From JAPHTQ01 sp046484535 (GTDB lineage Bacteria > Pseudomonadota > Gammaproteobacteria > Thiohalomonadales > Thiohalomonadaceae), in the NCBI GenBank assembly GCA_046484535.1, contig JAWOIT010000153.1:1-15975 (forward strand): DNA of 15,975 nucleotides. Direction: 5' to 3'. The notes beneath the pieces were generated by a model. It was not told the origin of the DNA. It was given only the letters and a program-made list of their open reading frames with translations, and did not search any database. Positions 7,616 to 14,672 of this stretch are shown here, piece by piece. The stretch's first letter is position 1, and every line of letters begins with the position of its first letter. Both the position numbers and the translations under genes were made by a program.

Positions 7616-7624
7616 AGTATAACA
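7616..7624 (-). promoter_or_regulatory. Candidate extended -10 promoter for the ABC/ACP/KS operon
   Basis: On the minus strand the bases read TGTTATACT, an extended -10 (TGn followed by TATACT, one mismatch to TATAAT), about 118 nt upstream of the TTG start of the ABC ATPase. No good -35 is seen 17 nt further upstream, which extended -10 promoters can tolerate. It is the best-looking site in the gap, but the call is by eye. Confidence 0.35.
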
Positions 7625-7747
7625 TGATGCGATCCCCTGCCTCTTCCTGTTTCCTGCGACAGCGGTCACAAGCGGGGATGGAGAATCCTGCTTGTCCGGT
7701 TTAGGCGGGTGTTGTTAAGCGTCTTGAAGAGTAACTACTCACCAAAT

Positions 7748-7781
7748 AAAGTTAACCGCAGAGGCGCAAAGACGCTAAGAC
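7748..7781. repeat. CGCAAAG-type intergenic repeat, copy 1
   Basis: AAAGTTAACCGCAGAGGCGC and the following AAAGACGCTAAGAC form a short degenerate repeat built on CGCAAAG/GACGC words. Related copies lie near 11186-11208 and, inverted, at 11351-11374. No protein is encoded. This is a common type of short intergenic repeat in environmental proteobacteria; the family has no name that I am sure of. Confidence 0.55.
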
Positions 7782-7852
7782 TTCGGATCACTGAGCTTTC
7801 GGCCACATCATTCCGGTCTTTGGCGGTGGTCGTCCTGTTCTCACGGGATTGT

Positions 7853-7877
7853 TGTAGGAGCGGCTTCCAGCCGCGAA
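7853..7877 (+). repeat. Single REP-like element
   Basis: TGTAGGAGCGGCTTCCAGCC followed by GCGAA is a REP-type unit: a GTAGGAGC head and a GCGGC-N5-GCCGC hairpin. It is identical to the left arm of the pair at 8615-8639 except for its last base. It lies about 40 nt downstream of the zinc peptidase stop and could also end or stabilise that transcript. No inverted partner is seen nearby. Confidence 0.7.
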
Positions 7878-7915
7878 AAGGTCAGGCACTCGCTGTATTG
7901 CCACGGATTTTGGGC

Positions 7916-8599
7916 TTAACGTCTAAAGAACCGGAACCAACGGGCCAGGTTCAGCAGGCTGGCCAGTGATGCGGCAACGTAGGTCAACGCCGCCGCCCGT
8001 AAGATCCTTTTAACGGCCTGTTCATCATCCCCGCTGACATAACGTCCGTGGCTGAGTAGCGGCAGCGCCTTGTTGAAGCTGGCGTCCCACTCCACCGGTA
8101 GGGTCACCAGGTGGACCAGTGTGGCCATACCCATGCTTCCCAGACCCACCAGGAACATGAGGATGCCGCTTTGCGGTACACGGGTTATGGCGGTGATGAC
8201 CGGAATGGCGAACATCATACCGGCGCCGATTTTCTGTGCCCATTGTGCCGAGCGGATCAGACGGGTGCGCCGTTCAAGCATACTGTCCTGGCGGTGGTGC
8301 TGGATGGCGTGGCCGACCTCGTGGGCGGCGACCGCCACGGCGGTCAGTGAGCGACCGTTGTGGTTATCGGCACTGAGCCGCACCATTTTCGCCTCCGGGT
8401 CATAATGGTCGCCCCTGTCGGTCTGTTCCACCCCGACATCGCTGATATTCATCTTCTCAAGCAGATGGCGCGCCAGCTCCGCGCCATTGCCCGGGATGTC
8501 GTCACGCTCCACCGCGTAGCGGCGGAAGGTCCACTGCGCCCACCATTGAGGGCCGAAGATCAGGGCGAGGAGCAGGACGATAAGGATCACATAAGGCAT
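7916..8599 (-). CDS. Membrane zinc metallopeptidase (YugP / Zn_peptidase_2 family)
   Basis: A 227-residue membrane protein with a gluzincin-type zinc site: HEVGH at 93-97 (His93, Glu94, His97), with Glu170 in LPVEWDAS as the likely third ligand. An N-terminal span (about 2-18) is followed by the soluble catalytic part, two hydrophobic segments at about 124-139 and 146-166, and a C-terminal segment at about 202-218. AVAAHEVGHAIQH and LPVEWDAS are typical of the YugP-like family (PF04298). Its substrates are not known, so membrane protein turnover is only a guess. It starts at ATG 8597-8599 without a strong Shine-Dalgarno. It lies downstream of argS and the SPOR gene on the same strand, separated from them by an inverted REP pair, so it may have its own promoter or be a weakly expressed tail of that operon. 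Confidence 0.88.
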   Translation of the reverse strand: MPYVILIVLLLALIFGPQWWAQWTFRRYAVERDDIPGNGAELARHLLEKMNISDVGVEQTDRGDHYDPEAKMVRLSADNHNGRSLTAVAVAAHEVGHAIQHHRQDSMLERRTRLIRSAQWAQKIGAGMMFAIPVITAITRVPQSGILMFLVGLGSMGMATLVHLVTLPVEWDASFNKALPLLSHGRYVSGDDEQAVKRILRAAALTYVAASLASLLNLARWFRFFRR

Positions 8600-8614
8600 A
8601 TGGATTAATGTCTC

Positions 8615-8682
8615 TGTAGGAGCGGCTTCCAGCCGCGATAAAACAGTATGACAATGAATCGCGGCAGGATGCCGCTCCTACG
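8615..8682. repeat. Inverted pair of REP-like elements (BIME)
   Basis: The left arm 8615-8639 reads GTAGGAGCGGC-TTCCA-GCCGCGAT. The right arm 8658-8682 is its inverted counterpart, GTAGGAGCGGC-ATCCT-GCCGCGAT on the minus strand. Each arm has its own GCGGC/GCCGC hairpin, and the two arms can also pair over a spacer of about 18 nt. The pair sits between the stop of the SPOR gene and the start of the zinc peptidase, where it may lower read-through or protect the upstream mRNA. It is typical of REP/BIME elements spread by RAYT transposases; no RAYT gene is in the window. Confidence 0.85.
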
Positions 8683-8687
8683 GGTGG

Positions 8688-9260
8688 TCAGCTTTTTTCC
8701 TTAAGCATAATAAAGTCGATACCGTTGTCATGCAGGCGCCGCCGCGCCTGGTCGGCTTTGCGCCGGTCGGTAAACGGGCCGATACGCACCCGGTGCCAAG
8801 TCTGATCGTTGATCTCCACCTTTTGCACCGAGGGGGTGAAGTTGAGCAGTAACAGTTCGGCCTTGCGCGACTCGGCGTCTTTGTCGGTCTGGAATGAGCC
8901 GACCTGAAGATAGTAGGTGGCCTCCTCCTCGAGCGGTTTGGTGTCCTTGTCCAACTCTTCTTTCGGGATCATCACCTCCATCTCGGGCAGGATTTTGTAG
9001 AAATCGAAGTTGATCCCCGTTTTCTCGGGTGCTTTCGCCTCAGGCTGTTTCTTTACCGAGCGGGCGTCGGTTCTGGCCGGTGTACCGGGCTCGGCGGCGA
9101 ATCTCTGTTTCAGCGACTCGGTCCCGCCGATCTGTTGCAGGTAGACCAGAAAGGCGATGAACAAACCGACCAGCAGTCCGGCAAACATCCATATCCAGCC
9201 GGGCACCTGTCCCTTCTGCTTGCGGGTAGTGGTGCGTTTGGCGTAGTCGCGCTGTGCCAT
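8688..9260 (-). CDS. FtsN-like SPOR-domain cell division protein
   Basis: A 190-residue bitopic membrane protein: a basic cytoplasmic tail (1-20), one membrane span (about 21-41), a linker rich in Lys, Glu and Pro, the conserved FDFYKILPEMEV segment (85-96) and a C-terminal SPOR domain (about 114-188) with YYLQVGSFQ and WHRVRIGPF. SPOR domains bind denuded peptidoglycan at division sites, so a periplasmic septal role is expected. Proteins of this build next to argS are common in gammaproteobacteria (for example in Pseudomonas). It starts 3 nt after the argS stop and is almost surely cotranscribed with it. It is shorter than E. coli FtsN, so it may be an FtsN orthologue or a separate SPOR protein. 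Confidence 0.9.
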   Translation of the reverse strand: MAQRDYAKRTTTRKQKGQVPGWIWMFAGLLVGLFIAFLVYLQQIGGTESLKQRFAAEPGTPARTDARSVKKQPEAKAPEKTGINFDFYKILPEMEVMIPKEELDKDTKPLEEEATYYLQVGSFQTDKDAESRKAELLLLNFTPSVQKVEINDQTWHRVRIGPFTDRRKADQARRRLHDNGIDFIMLKEKS

Positions 9261-9263
9261 GAT

Positions 9264-11030
9264 TTACATGCTCTCCGGGGCAGAGACGCCCAGCAGCGCC
9301 AGGCCGTTGGCGATCACCTGGCGTGCGGCCAGAATCAGGGTCAGACGGGCATCGCGGATCCCAGACTCCTCGACCAGGAACTGATGGGCGTTGTAATAGG
9401 TATGGAAGTCGTTGGCCAGCTCGCGCAGGTAGTGGACCAACTGGTGCGGTTCATGACTGAGCGCCGCGCCCTCGACCACCTCGGGGTAGCGCGAGAGGCT
9501 GCGCATCAGATCCTGCTCGTGCTGCTCGCCAAGCAGCGGCAGATTTTTCAGCCCGGCGGCGGTGTCATGGCTGTAGCCCTTCTCTTCCATTTGCCGCAGC
9601 ACGCTGCAAACGCGGGCGTGTGCGTACTGGATATAGTAGAGCGGGTTGTCGTTGGACTGGGATTTGGCCAGGTCCAGGTCGAAGTCCATATGCTGCTCGC
9701 ACTTGCGCATGACATAGAAGAAGCGCGCCGCATCGTTGCCCACCTCCTCGCGCAGTTCGCGCAGGGTGACGAAGGAACCGGAGCGGGTCGACATCTGTAG
9801 CCGCTCGCCGCCGCGGTAGAGGATGGCGAACTGCACCAGCAGTACATTGAGCTTGTCCGCATCTTCCTTATCGCCCATGGCGGTGAGCGCCGCCTTGACC
9901 CGTGGTACATAACCATGATGGTCGGCGCCCCAGACGTCGATGACCCGGTCGAAGCCGCGATCGAGTTTGTGCCAGTGGTAGGCGATATCGGAGGCGAAGT
10001 ACGTTTTCACACCGTTGTCGCGGACCACCACACGGTCCTTCTCGTCGCCGAATTCAGTGGAGCGGAACCACAGCGCGCCCTTCTCCTCGTAGATATGGTC
10101 GGACTTTTTCAACTGCTCAATGGCCTCGTCCACCTTGCCGCTTTCCACCAGTTCGCGCTCCGAGTACCACTGCTCGTAGGCGACGCCGAACTCCTCCAGA
10201 TCCTGGCGGATGTCGCCGAGGATGGCGTCAAGGCCCAGGTCGAACACCTTGCGGTAGTCTTCAGCACCGAGCAGCTCCTTGGCGCGCATGATGAGTGCAT
10301 CGATGTGCACCTCCTTGTCGCCGCCGGCGGATTCATCGGCGGGGATGCCGGCGAAGACATCGGCAGCCGGGTAGCGGTAGGCATCGCCGTTTTCCCGGTG
10401 CAGCGAGGCGGCGATGTCCCAGACATAATCGCCTTTGTAGCCGTTGGCGGGGAAGGTCAAGGTCTCACCGGCCAGCTCCAGGTAGCGCAGCCAGATGGAA
10501 GTGCCGAGGATATCCATCTGCCGGCCCGCATCGTTGACGTAATATTCGCGGTGCACCTCGAAACCGGCGGCGGCCAAGAGGTCTGCCACGGTGGCCCCAT
10601 AGGCCGCGCCGCGACCGTGGCCCACGTGCAGCGGACCGGTGGGATTGGCCGAGACGAACTCCACCTGCACCCGCTTGCCGTTGCCGACGGTGGAGCGGCC
10701 GTAGGCTTCACCCGCCTCCAGCACCTCACCCACCACCACATGATACGCGCTCTCAGCCATGGTGATGTTGATAAAGCCGGGACCGGCGATCGCCACCTTC
10801 GCCACCTGCTCGGAGGCGGGCAGGTGGGCGACAATCTTCTCCGCCAGATCGCGGGGTTTGCTGCGCGCCGGTTTGGCCAGCACCATGGCGATGTTGCAGG
10901 CGAAATCACCGTGGCTTTTATCGCGGGTGCGCTCGATGGTGATGGTCTCCGGCAGCTCGCATTCGAGCACACCGGAGCTGGTGAGATCATGCAGGGCGGA
11001 TTGTACGAGTTCCTGAAGGTGGTGTTTCAT
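9264..11030 (-). CDS. argS: Arginyl-tRNA synthetase
   Basis: A 588-residue class I aminoacyl-tRNA synthetase of normal length. The N-terminal additional domain (about 1-90, with KSHGDFACNIAMVLAK) precedes the ATP site SANPTGPLHVGHGRGAAYG, whose HVGH (135-138) is the HIGH motif. The usual ArgRS replacement for KMSKS is seen in RLQMSTRSGSFVTLREL. The C-terminal DALR anticodon-binding domain runs from about 450 and ends in RQVIANGLALLGVSAPESM, a standard ArgS tail. It charges tRNA-Arg in the cytoplasm. The ATG at 11028-11030 has only a weak Shine-Dalgarno. The long open frame on the plus strand opposite this gene is a codon-bias shadow. The SPOR gene follows directly. Confidence 0.98.
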   Translation of the reverse strand: MKHHLQELVQSALHDLTSSGVLECELPETITIERTRDKSHGDFACNIAMVLAKPARSKPRDLAEKIVAHLPASEQVAKVAIAGPGFINITMAESAYHVVVGEVLEAGEAYGRSTVGNGKRVQVEFVSANPTGPLHVGHGRGAAYGATVADLLAAAGFEVHREYYVNDAGRQMDILGTSIWLRYLELAGETLTFPANGYKGDYVWDIAASLHRENGDAYRYPAADVFAGIPADESAGGDKEVHIDALIMRAKELLGAEDYRKVFDLGLDAILGDIRQDLEEFGVAYEQWYSERELVESGKVDEAIEQLKKSDHIYEEKGALWFRSTEFGDEKDRVVVRDNGVKTYFASDIAYHWHKLDRGFDRVIDVWGADHHGYVPRVKAALTAMGDKEDADKLNVLLVQFAILYRGGERLQMSTRSGSFVTLRELREEVGNDAARFFYVMRKCEQHMDFDLDLAKSQSNDNPLYYIQYAHARVCSVLRQMEEKGYSHDTAAGLKNLPLLGEQHEQDLMRSLSRYPEVVEGAALSHEPHQLVHYLRELANDFHTYYNAHQFLVEESGIRDARLTLILAARQVIANGLALLGVSAPESM

Positions 11031-11185
11031 CGCGTCTCGGCTATACAGGTGAAGGGGAGGGCTCCCCGTTTAGTTAAGCAGAACATTATCCTCGTTCGGG
11101 TGGTGTGGGTGCAAGGGGACAAAAATGCTTTCAACGCAAAGTTTACCGCGTCCTGCTTACGCTCCTCACCTGCGTCCATGCAGGC

Positions 11186-11208
11186 GAAGACGCAGAGGGC
11201 GCAAAGGG
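11186..11208 (+). repeat. CGCAAAG-type repeat, copy 2
   Basis: GAAGACGCAGAGGGCGCAAA plus GGG. With the copy at 11351-11374 it forms an imperfect inverted pair flanking the palindromic element at 11235-11308. Confidence 0.55.
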
Positions 11209-11234
11209 AAAAGGGCGTTTGGGGTTGAAGTATG

Positions 11235-11308
11235 TAGGTTGGGTTGGGCTTAGCCGTAATCCGACATCCCGATTGTCGGGATACGCCGCAAGCGGCTAAC
11301 CCGACCTA
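11235..11308. repeat. Nested palindromic intergenic repeat
   Basis: The outer arms TAGGTTGGGTT...TTAGCCG (11235-11256) and CGGCTAACCCGACCTA (11293-11308) pair imperfectly. Between them ATCCCGA-TTG-TCGGGAT (11266-11282) is a perfect 7-bp hairpin with a 3-nt loop. It resembles the TAGGTTGGGTTAGC-type palindromic repeats found in many environmental proteobacterial genomes. No coding capacity is seen. Confidence 0.6.
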
Positions 11309-11314
11309 TTTACT

Positions 11315-11337
11315 GAACCGAGGGATACCCACGGTTC
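11315..11337. other. Hairpin downstream of priA
   Basis: GAACCG-A-GGG-ATA-CCC-A-CGGTTC folds into a 9-bp stem with one A-A mismatch. In the priA transcript it lies about 50 nt after the stop, but a T-run precedes rather than follows it, so it is a poor intrinsic terminator. It may simply stabilise the 3' end. Confidence 0.35.
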
Positions 11338-11350
11338 ACCCTAGAAAAAA

Positions 11351-11374
11351 CCTTTGCGCCCTTTGCGTCTTTGC
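11351..11374 (-). repeat. CGCAAAG-type repeat, copy 3 (inverted)
   Basis: On the minus strand this reads GCAAAGACGCAAAGGGCGCA followed by AAGG, with three CGCAAAG words when the next base is included. It begins about 10 nt after the priA stop and is inverted relative to 11186-11208. Confidence 0.55.
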
Positions 11375-11383
11375 GGTGTGACA

Positions 11384-13585
11384 TTAGAATAACTCCCCCG
11401 GATCGACATCCAGAGACCAGCGCACTTTACGCCCCGATTTGACTCCTTCGAGCTGCGGCGCCCAGGTATTCAGCAGCTTGTGCAACGCCTGACGGCTGTC
11501 GGCCTGCAGCAGCAGTTGGGCGCGGTTGCGCCCGGCGCGTCGCTCCATCGGGGCCGGGACCGGCCCCAGCAGCCAGACCCCCTCATGGGGTAGTTGTTCG
11601 GCCAGTTGTCTCGCCGCTTCGAGAAAGTCCATCGGCGGTTGTTTGTCCACCGCCTCGGCGCGCAGCAACGCGAGATGACTGAAAGGCGGCATCTGCGCTT
11701 CCTCACGTTCTTTTAACGCGGCGCGGGCGAAGTGGGCGTAGTCCTTCTCCACCAGCAGGCGCAGCAGGGGGTGGTCGGGCACATGGGTTTGAATCAACAC
11801 CGTGCCGGGCTTGTCGGCGCGTCCGGCCCGGCCCGCCACCTGGACGATCAGCTGGGCCATGCGTTCACCGGCGCGAAAGTCGGCGCTGAACAGCCCCTGG
11901 TCCGCATCGAGGATCCCCACCAGGGTGACGTTGGGGAAGTGGTGGCCCTTGGCCAACATCTGGGTGCCGATGAGGATACGCCCGGTGCCTGCGTGGACCT
12001 CTTCCAGCAGTGCGTCCATCGCCCCTTTGCGCCGGGTGCTGTCCCGGTCGATGCGCACCACGCCGACCTCAGGAAACGACTTTTTCAGTGCCTGCTCAAT
12101 GCGCTCGGTGCCCTGGCCGAGCGGGCGCAGGTCGATACTGCCGCAGTCCGGACACTGGGGCGGCACCGGACGTTCGGCGCCGCAGTGGTGGCAGCGCAGC
12201 CTCCCCGAGAGGGCATAGTAGGTCATGTGGGCGTCGCAGCGTCGGCAATTACTGACCCAGCCGCAATCATGGCACAGCAGTGTCGGGGCGTAGCCGCGCC
12301 GGTTGAGGAACAGCAGCACCTGGCCGCCTGAATCCAGGTGTTTGTGCATCGCCTTTTGCAGTGGTTCGGAGAGCCCCTCCTCCATCGGCTGTCGGCGCAC
12401 ATCGAGCAGGTAAATCGACGGATGGACCGCGCTACCGGCCCGCTCGGGCAGCGCCAGGTGACGGTAGCGGCCGCTAAGGGCGTTGTTGAGACTCTCCAGC
12501 GAAGGGGTGGCGGTGCCGAGGATCACCGGGATGTTGTGTTGCTTGGCGCGCACCACGGCCGCATCGCGACCCGAATAACGAAAGCCGTCCTGCTGCTTGA
12601 AAGAGGGATCGTGCTCCTCATCGACGATGATAAGACCGAGGTTCGGCATCGGTGTGAACACCGCTGAGCGGGTACCGATGACGATGGGGGCCTGACCGCT
12701 GCGGGCCATCAACCAGGCGCAGAGCCGTTCGTTGTCATTCAAACCCGAGTGGAGCAGGGCGATGGGCAGCGAGAACCGGCGGCGAAAGCGCTCCAGCAGT
12801 TGCGGTGTAAGCCCGATTTCCGGCACCAACACCAATATTTGCCGCCCGGCTTCCAGCACCTTATCTATCGTTTGCAGGTAGACCTCGGTCTTGCCGCTGC
12901 CTGTCACCCCTTCGATGAGCAGCGGCTGGAATGCGTCCAAATGTTCGCCGATCGCCGCCACCGCCTGCTGTTGCCGGGTATTTAGCGGTGGCGGTGTGTC
13001 GATCTGTTCCGGCGGCGAGGGGAGGCAGGGGCGCTCTTCGATGTCCACCCACTCTTTCTCCACCAGGCGCTTCATCACCGGCCGCCAGTTCTCCATCATT
13101 GTGTCAAGCCGCGCGGCATCGATACCTTCCGGATACGCCTCCAGCAGGTGAAACAGTGCCTGTTGTTTGGGGGCGCGCTTGAGGGTGTCCGGAGTCAGGG
13201 CGCGGCCCTGGTGACTAAGACGCCAGTAATCGATGCCGCGGATCACCGCTTTGCGTTCCTGGCGCAGCAACACAGGCAGGGCGGTGGTAAAGACTTCACC
13301 GGGTGGGTGGTGGTAGTAATCACAGGCCCAGCGCAAAAGCGCCATCACGCTGTTATCGAACAGCGGCTCCGCATCGAGCTGTTCCCGGGCAGGTTTGAGT
13401 TTGGCGGCGGGAACCTCGCTGTGGGTGCCCACCTCCACCAGCACGCCCACCTGTTTGCTGCGACCGAAGGGGACCAGGAAGCGCTGTCCTGGCACGAAGT
13501 CGGCGACCGCCTGACGAGGGGGCAGGTAGTCGAAAAGCCGTCGCAGCGGCGAGGGGATGGCGATGCGTAAAATCGTTCCTGACAT
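11384..13585 (-). CDS. priA: Primosomal replication protein PriA (3'-5' DNA helicase)
   Basis: A 733-residue helicase that restarts stalled replication forks. In order it shows an N-terminal 3'BD domain (MSGTILRIAIPSPLRRLFDY), Walker A GVTGSGKT (226-233), the DEEH box (322-325), and eight zinc-binding cysteines in the set CHDC, CRRC, CHHC, CPDC (about 438-481). The helicase C-terminal core follows with GQGTERIEQ and QVAGRAGR. Length is normal. The open frame extends to GTG 13604-13606, but I place the start at ATG 13583-13585 because the N-terminus then aligns with Pseudomonas PriA (MPDAILRLALPSPLRRLFDY, from memory); neither start has a well-spaced Shine-Dalgarno. In Pseudomonas priA lies between rpmE and argS; here argS is present, but rpmE is not upstream. 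Confidence 0.97.
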   Translation of the reverse strand: MSGTILRIAIPSPLRRLFDYLPPRQAVADFVPGQRFLVPFGRSKQVGVLVEVGTHSEVPAAKLKPAREQLDAEPLFDNSVMALLRWACDYYHHPPGEVFTTALPVLLRQERKAVIRGIDYWRLSHQGRALTPDTLKRAPKQQALFHLLEAYPEGIDAARLDTMMENWRPVMKRLVEKEWVDIEERPCLPSPPEQIDTPPPLNTRQQQAVAAIGEHLDAFQPLLIEGVTGSGKTEVYLQTIDKVLEAGRQILVLVPEIGLTPQLLERFRRRFSLPIALLHSGLNDNERLCAWLMARSGQAPIVIGTRSAVFTPMPNLGLIIVDEEHDPSFKQQDGFRYSGRDAAVVRAKQHNIPVILGTATPSLESLNNALSGRYRHLALPERAGSAVHPSIYLLDVRRQPMEEGLSEPLQKAMHKHLDSGGQVLLFLNRRGYAPTLLCHDCGWVSNCRRCDAHMTYYALSGRLRCHHCGAERPVPPQCPDCGSIDLRPLGQGTERIEQALKKSFPEVGVVRIDRDSTRRKGAMDALLEEVHAGTGRILIGTQMLAKGHHFPNVTLVGILDADQGLFSADFRAGERMAQLIVQVAGRAGRADKPGTVLIQTHVPDHPLLRLLVEKDYAHFARAALKEREEAQMPPFSHLALLRAEAVDKQPPMDFLEAARQLAEQLPHEGVWLLGPVPAPMERRAGRNRAQLLLQADSRQALHKLLNTWAPQLEGVKSGRKVRWSLDVDPGELF

Positions 13586-13684
13586 GGAGACGAGTTTACC
13601 ATGCACCGCCTCCCGACTTAGCGTTTAATCTTGAGATTTTGTTGCAGAAAAAGAGCTAACTGCTTGTCGTAATTAGGGATAGAC

Positions 13685-13721
13685 AGTTATCCACAAAAGC
13701 TGTGGATAACTTTGTGGATGA
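13685..13721. promoter_or_regulatory. Cluster of three DnaA boxes
   Basis: TTATCCACA at 13687-13695 and TGTGGATAA at 13701-13709 are perfect DnaA boxes in opposite orientation. They lie inside an 11-bp perfect inverted repeat (AGTTATCCACA-AAAGC-TGTGGATAACT). A third site, TGTGGATGA at 13713-13721, has one mismatch. They lie about 100-135 bp upstream of the priA start, so DnaA may control priA or be titrated here. Confidence 0.7.
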
Positions 13722-13764
13722 GTTGGGGTAAAGGGCTTCCAGGGCGCATGGGAACTGGATTCCC

Positions 13765-13860
13765 GTTAAATTGACGACAAAATAAACGGCACTAAAATAT
13801 ATAATAATATCAGTTAGTTACATAGTGTTGCGTGTTTGTTGTAAATTTTTTTCACCATCC
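13765..13860. other. AT-rich tract next to the DnaA boxes
   Basis: The stretch is strongly AT-rich in a GC-rich region, with the core AAAATATATAATAATAT at 13794-13810 and TAAATTTTTTTC near 13842-13853. Beside DnaA boxes it could act as an easily melted element; it could also be a relic or an UP-type promoter region. Confidence 0.5.
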
Positions 13861-13862
13861 TG

Positions 13863-13882
13863 TTGACAAGCGGTAAGCTTGT
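13863..13882. promoter_or_regulatory. TTGACA overlapping an inverted repeat
   Basis: TTGACA (13863-13868) is a perfect -35 word. It overlaps ACAAGC-GGTAA-GCTTGT (13866-13882), a perfect 6-bp inverted repeat that could be an operator or hairpin. No fitting -10 is seen at 16-18 nt (TACGCA is poor) and no plus-strand gene follows, so its role is doubtful. Confidence 0.25.
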
Positions 13883-14096
13883 GCTACGCAATGTGAATAA
13901 CGTGACAAATACGCATGAAAAAGGGTCTTGTAAGGGTCTGTGGATTTTGATATTTGTCGCAATCCACGCCGTGCGGCAGGGACATCAAGCTCCCGGACAT
14001 GCCCCTGCGCCGGAAAGTGTCAAATCTCCACTCCGGGTGAATGGATAAGAAGCCGGTGGCGTGACCTCACTTCAAGCCGACCGGATATCTCTTTAC

Positions 14097-14672
14097 TCAC
14101 TCATCAGCCGCGTTTTCTTCCGCTTCGATTCCCGGTGCTTTCAACCCGTCGATACTGATACTGTTCTTCTTCGACTGGTACGCCGCCAGTCCATCAGGCC
14201 CCTTTTTTTCGGCCCAATCCAAAAGCAGTTGGCGCTGCGACTCGAATTTCATCAACGGCACGCCGTAACCGCAGGAGGTCTGGACCCGTTCCACTTTTAC
14301 CCGGACAATCTGCCTGGCCGGGGGCAAATCGGCGGGAAAACAGCCCCGCAGGTCGTTCCAGTCGTTACCTTCGGGCATTACCACCTCGCCTTTGCCGTAA
14401 AGCCGCAGGATACGCGGCGGACCGCTGAAGGCGCAGAACATCAGGGTAATTCGGCCGTTTTCGGCAATATGCGCGGCGCTCTCGTTGCCGCTGCCGGTGA
14501 AGTCCAGATAGGCCACTTCGTGCGGACCCAGTACCCGGAAGGTGTCGAGTCCTCTTGGTGAGACGTTGATGTGGCCATCTTCGCTCAATGGTGCGGTGGC
14601 GTTGAAAAAGAGCGGCTGGGCGGCGATCCAGTCGGCCAGCTCCTTATCGATCTCCGGTAACACCTTTGCCAT
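14097..14672 (-). CDS. Pyridoxamine 5'-phosphate oxidase family protein
   Basis: A 191-residue protein with the FMN-binding split-barrel fold of the PNPOx-like family: PLFFNATAPLSEDGHINVSPR near the N-terminus, then VAYLDFTGSGNESAAHI, RITLMFCAFSGPPRILRLYG, and a conserved SCGYGVPLM motif. It is not PdxH itself, which has a different length and signature, so the reaction is unknown; a flavin- or F420-linked reduction or a stress role is possible. The open frame can be read from a TTG at 14703-14705, but ATG 14670-14672 is preferred: GGAGG stands five bases before it, and MAKVLPEIDKELADW is the usual family start. The C-terminus is acidic (EAEENAADE). The neighbouring kinase gene is divergent, leaving 204 bp for both promoters, neither of which I could define. 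Confidence 0.88.
   Translation of the reverse strand: MAKVLPEIDKELADWIAAQPLFFNATAPLSEDGHINVSPRGLDTFRVLGPHEVAYLDFTGSGNESAAHIAENGRITLMFCAFSGPPRILRLYGKGEVVMPEGNDWNDLRGCFPADLPPARQIVRVKVERVQTSCGYGVPLMKFESQRQLLLDWAEKKGPDGLAAYQSKKNSISIDGLKAPGIEAEENAADE

Larger units (their letters stand above)
7499..7915. other. Gap without genes between the ABC operon and the zinc peptidase
   Basis: No credible gene is seen in these 417 bases. The segment holds the Shine-Dalgarno GGGAGG of the ABC ATPase (7505-7510), the candidate extended -10 at 7616-7624, a CGCAAAG-type repeat at 7748-7781 and one REP-like unit at 7853-7877. Both flanking genes are on the minus strand, so the leftward operon must start here and the peptidase transcript probably ends here. 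Confidence 0.7.
11031..11383. other. Repeat-filled gap between priA and argS
   Basis: No gene is seen in these 353 bases. The stretch contains a short GGGGAGGGCTCCCC palindrome at 11054-11067 in the argS leader, CGCAAAG repeats at 11186-11208 and (inverted) 11351-11374, a nested palindromic element at 11235-11308 and a hairpin at 11315-11337. The argS promoter must lie here, but I found no convincing -35/-10 pair. Confidence 0.7.
13586..14096. other. Long gene-free gap upstream of priA
   Basis: These 511 bases hold no gene I can support. From left to right they contain the priA leader, a three-site DnaA-box group (13687-13721), a small GGGAA/TTCCC hairpin (13750-13764), an AT-rich tract (about 13765-13860) and a TTGACA overlapping an inverted repeat (13863-13882). 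The rest, 13883-14096, shows nothing distinctive. Small open frames here lack good starts and family features. Confidence 0.65.

Noticed and set aside
11054..11067. GGGGAGGGCTCCCC palindrome as a terminator or attenuator
   Set aside because: The stem is only 5-6 bp with no adjacent T-run in the argS direction; noted as part of the gap but not called.
9915..11228. Plus-strand open frame of 437 codons opposite argS
   Set aside because: argS is certain on the other strand. The plus-strand translation is low-complexity-like, rich in Val, Gly and His, has no family features and arises from GC-rich codon bias.
11186..11374. CGCAAAG words as a CRISPR-like array
   Set aside because: The repeats are short, degenerate, unevenly spaced and inverted relative to each other; there are no uniform spacers and no cas genes.
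13863..14048. 61-codon open frame with a short hydrophobic stretch
   Set aside because: It starts only at TTG or GTG codons without a Shine-Dalgarno, has a single weak hydrophobic segment and no recognisable relatives. I treated the region as non-coding.
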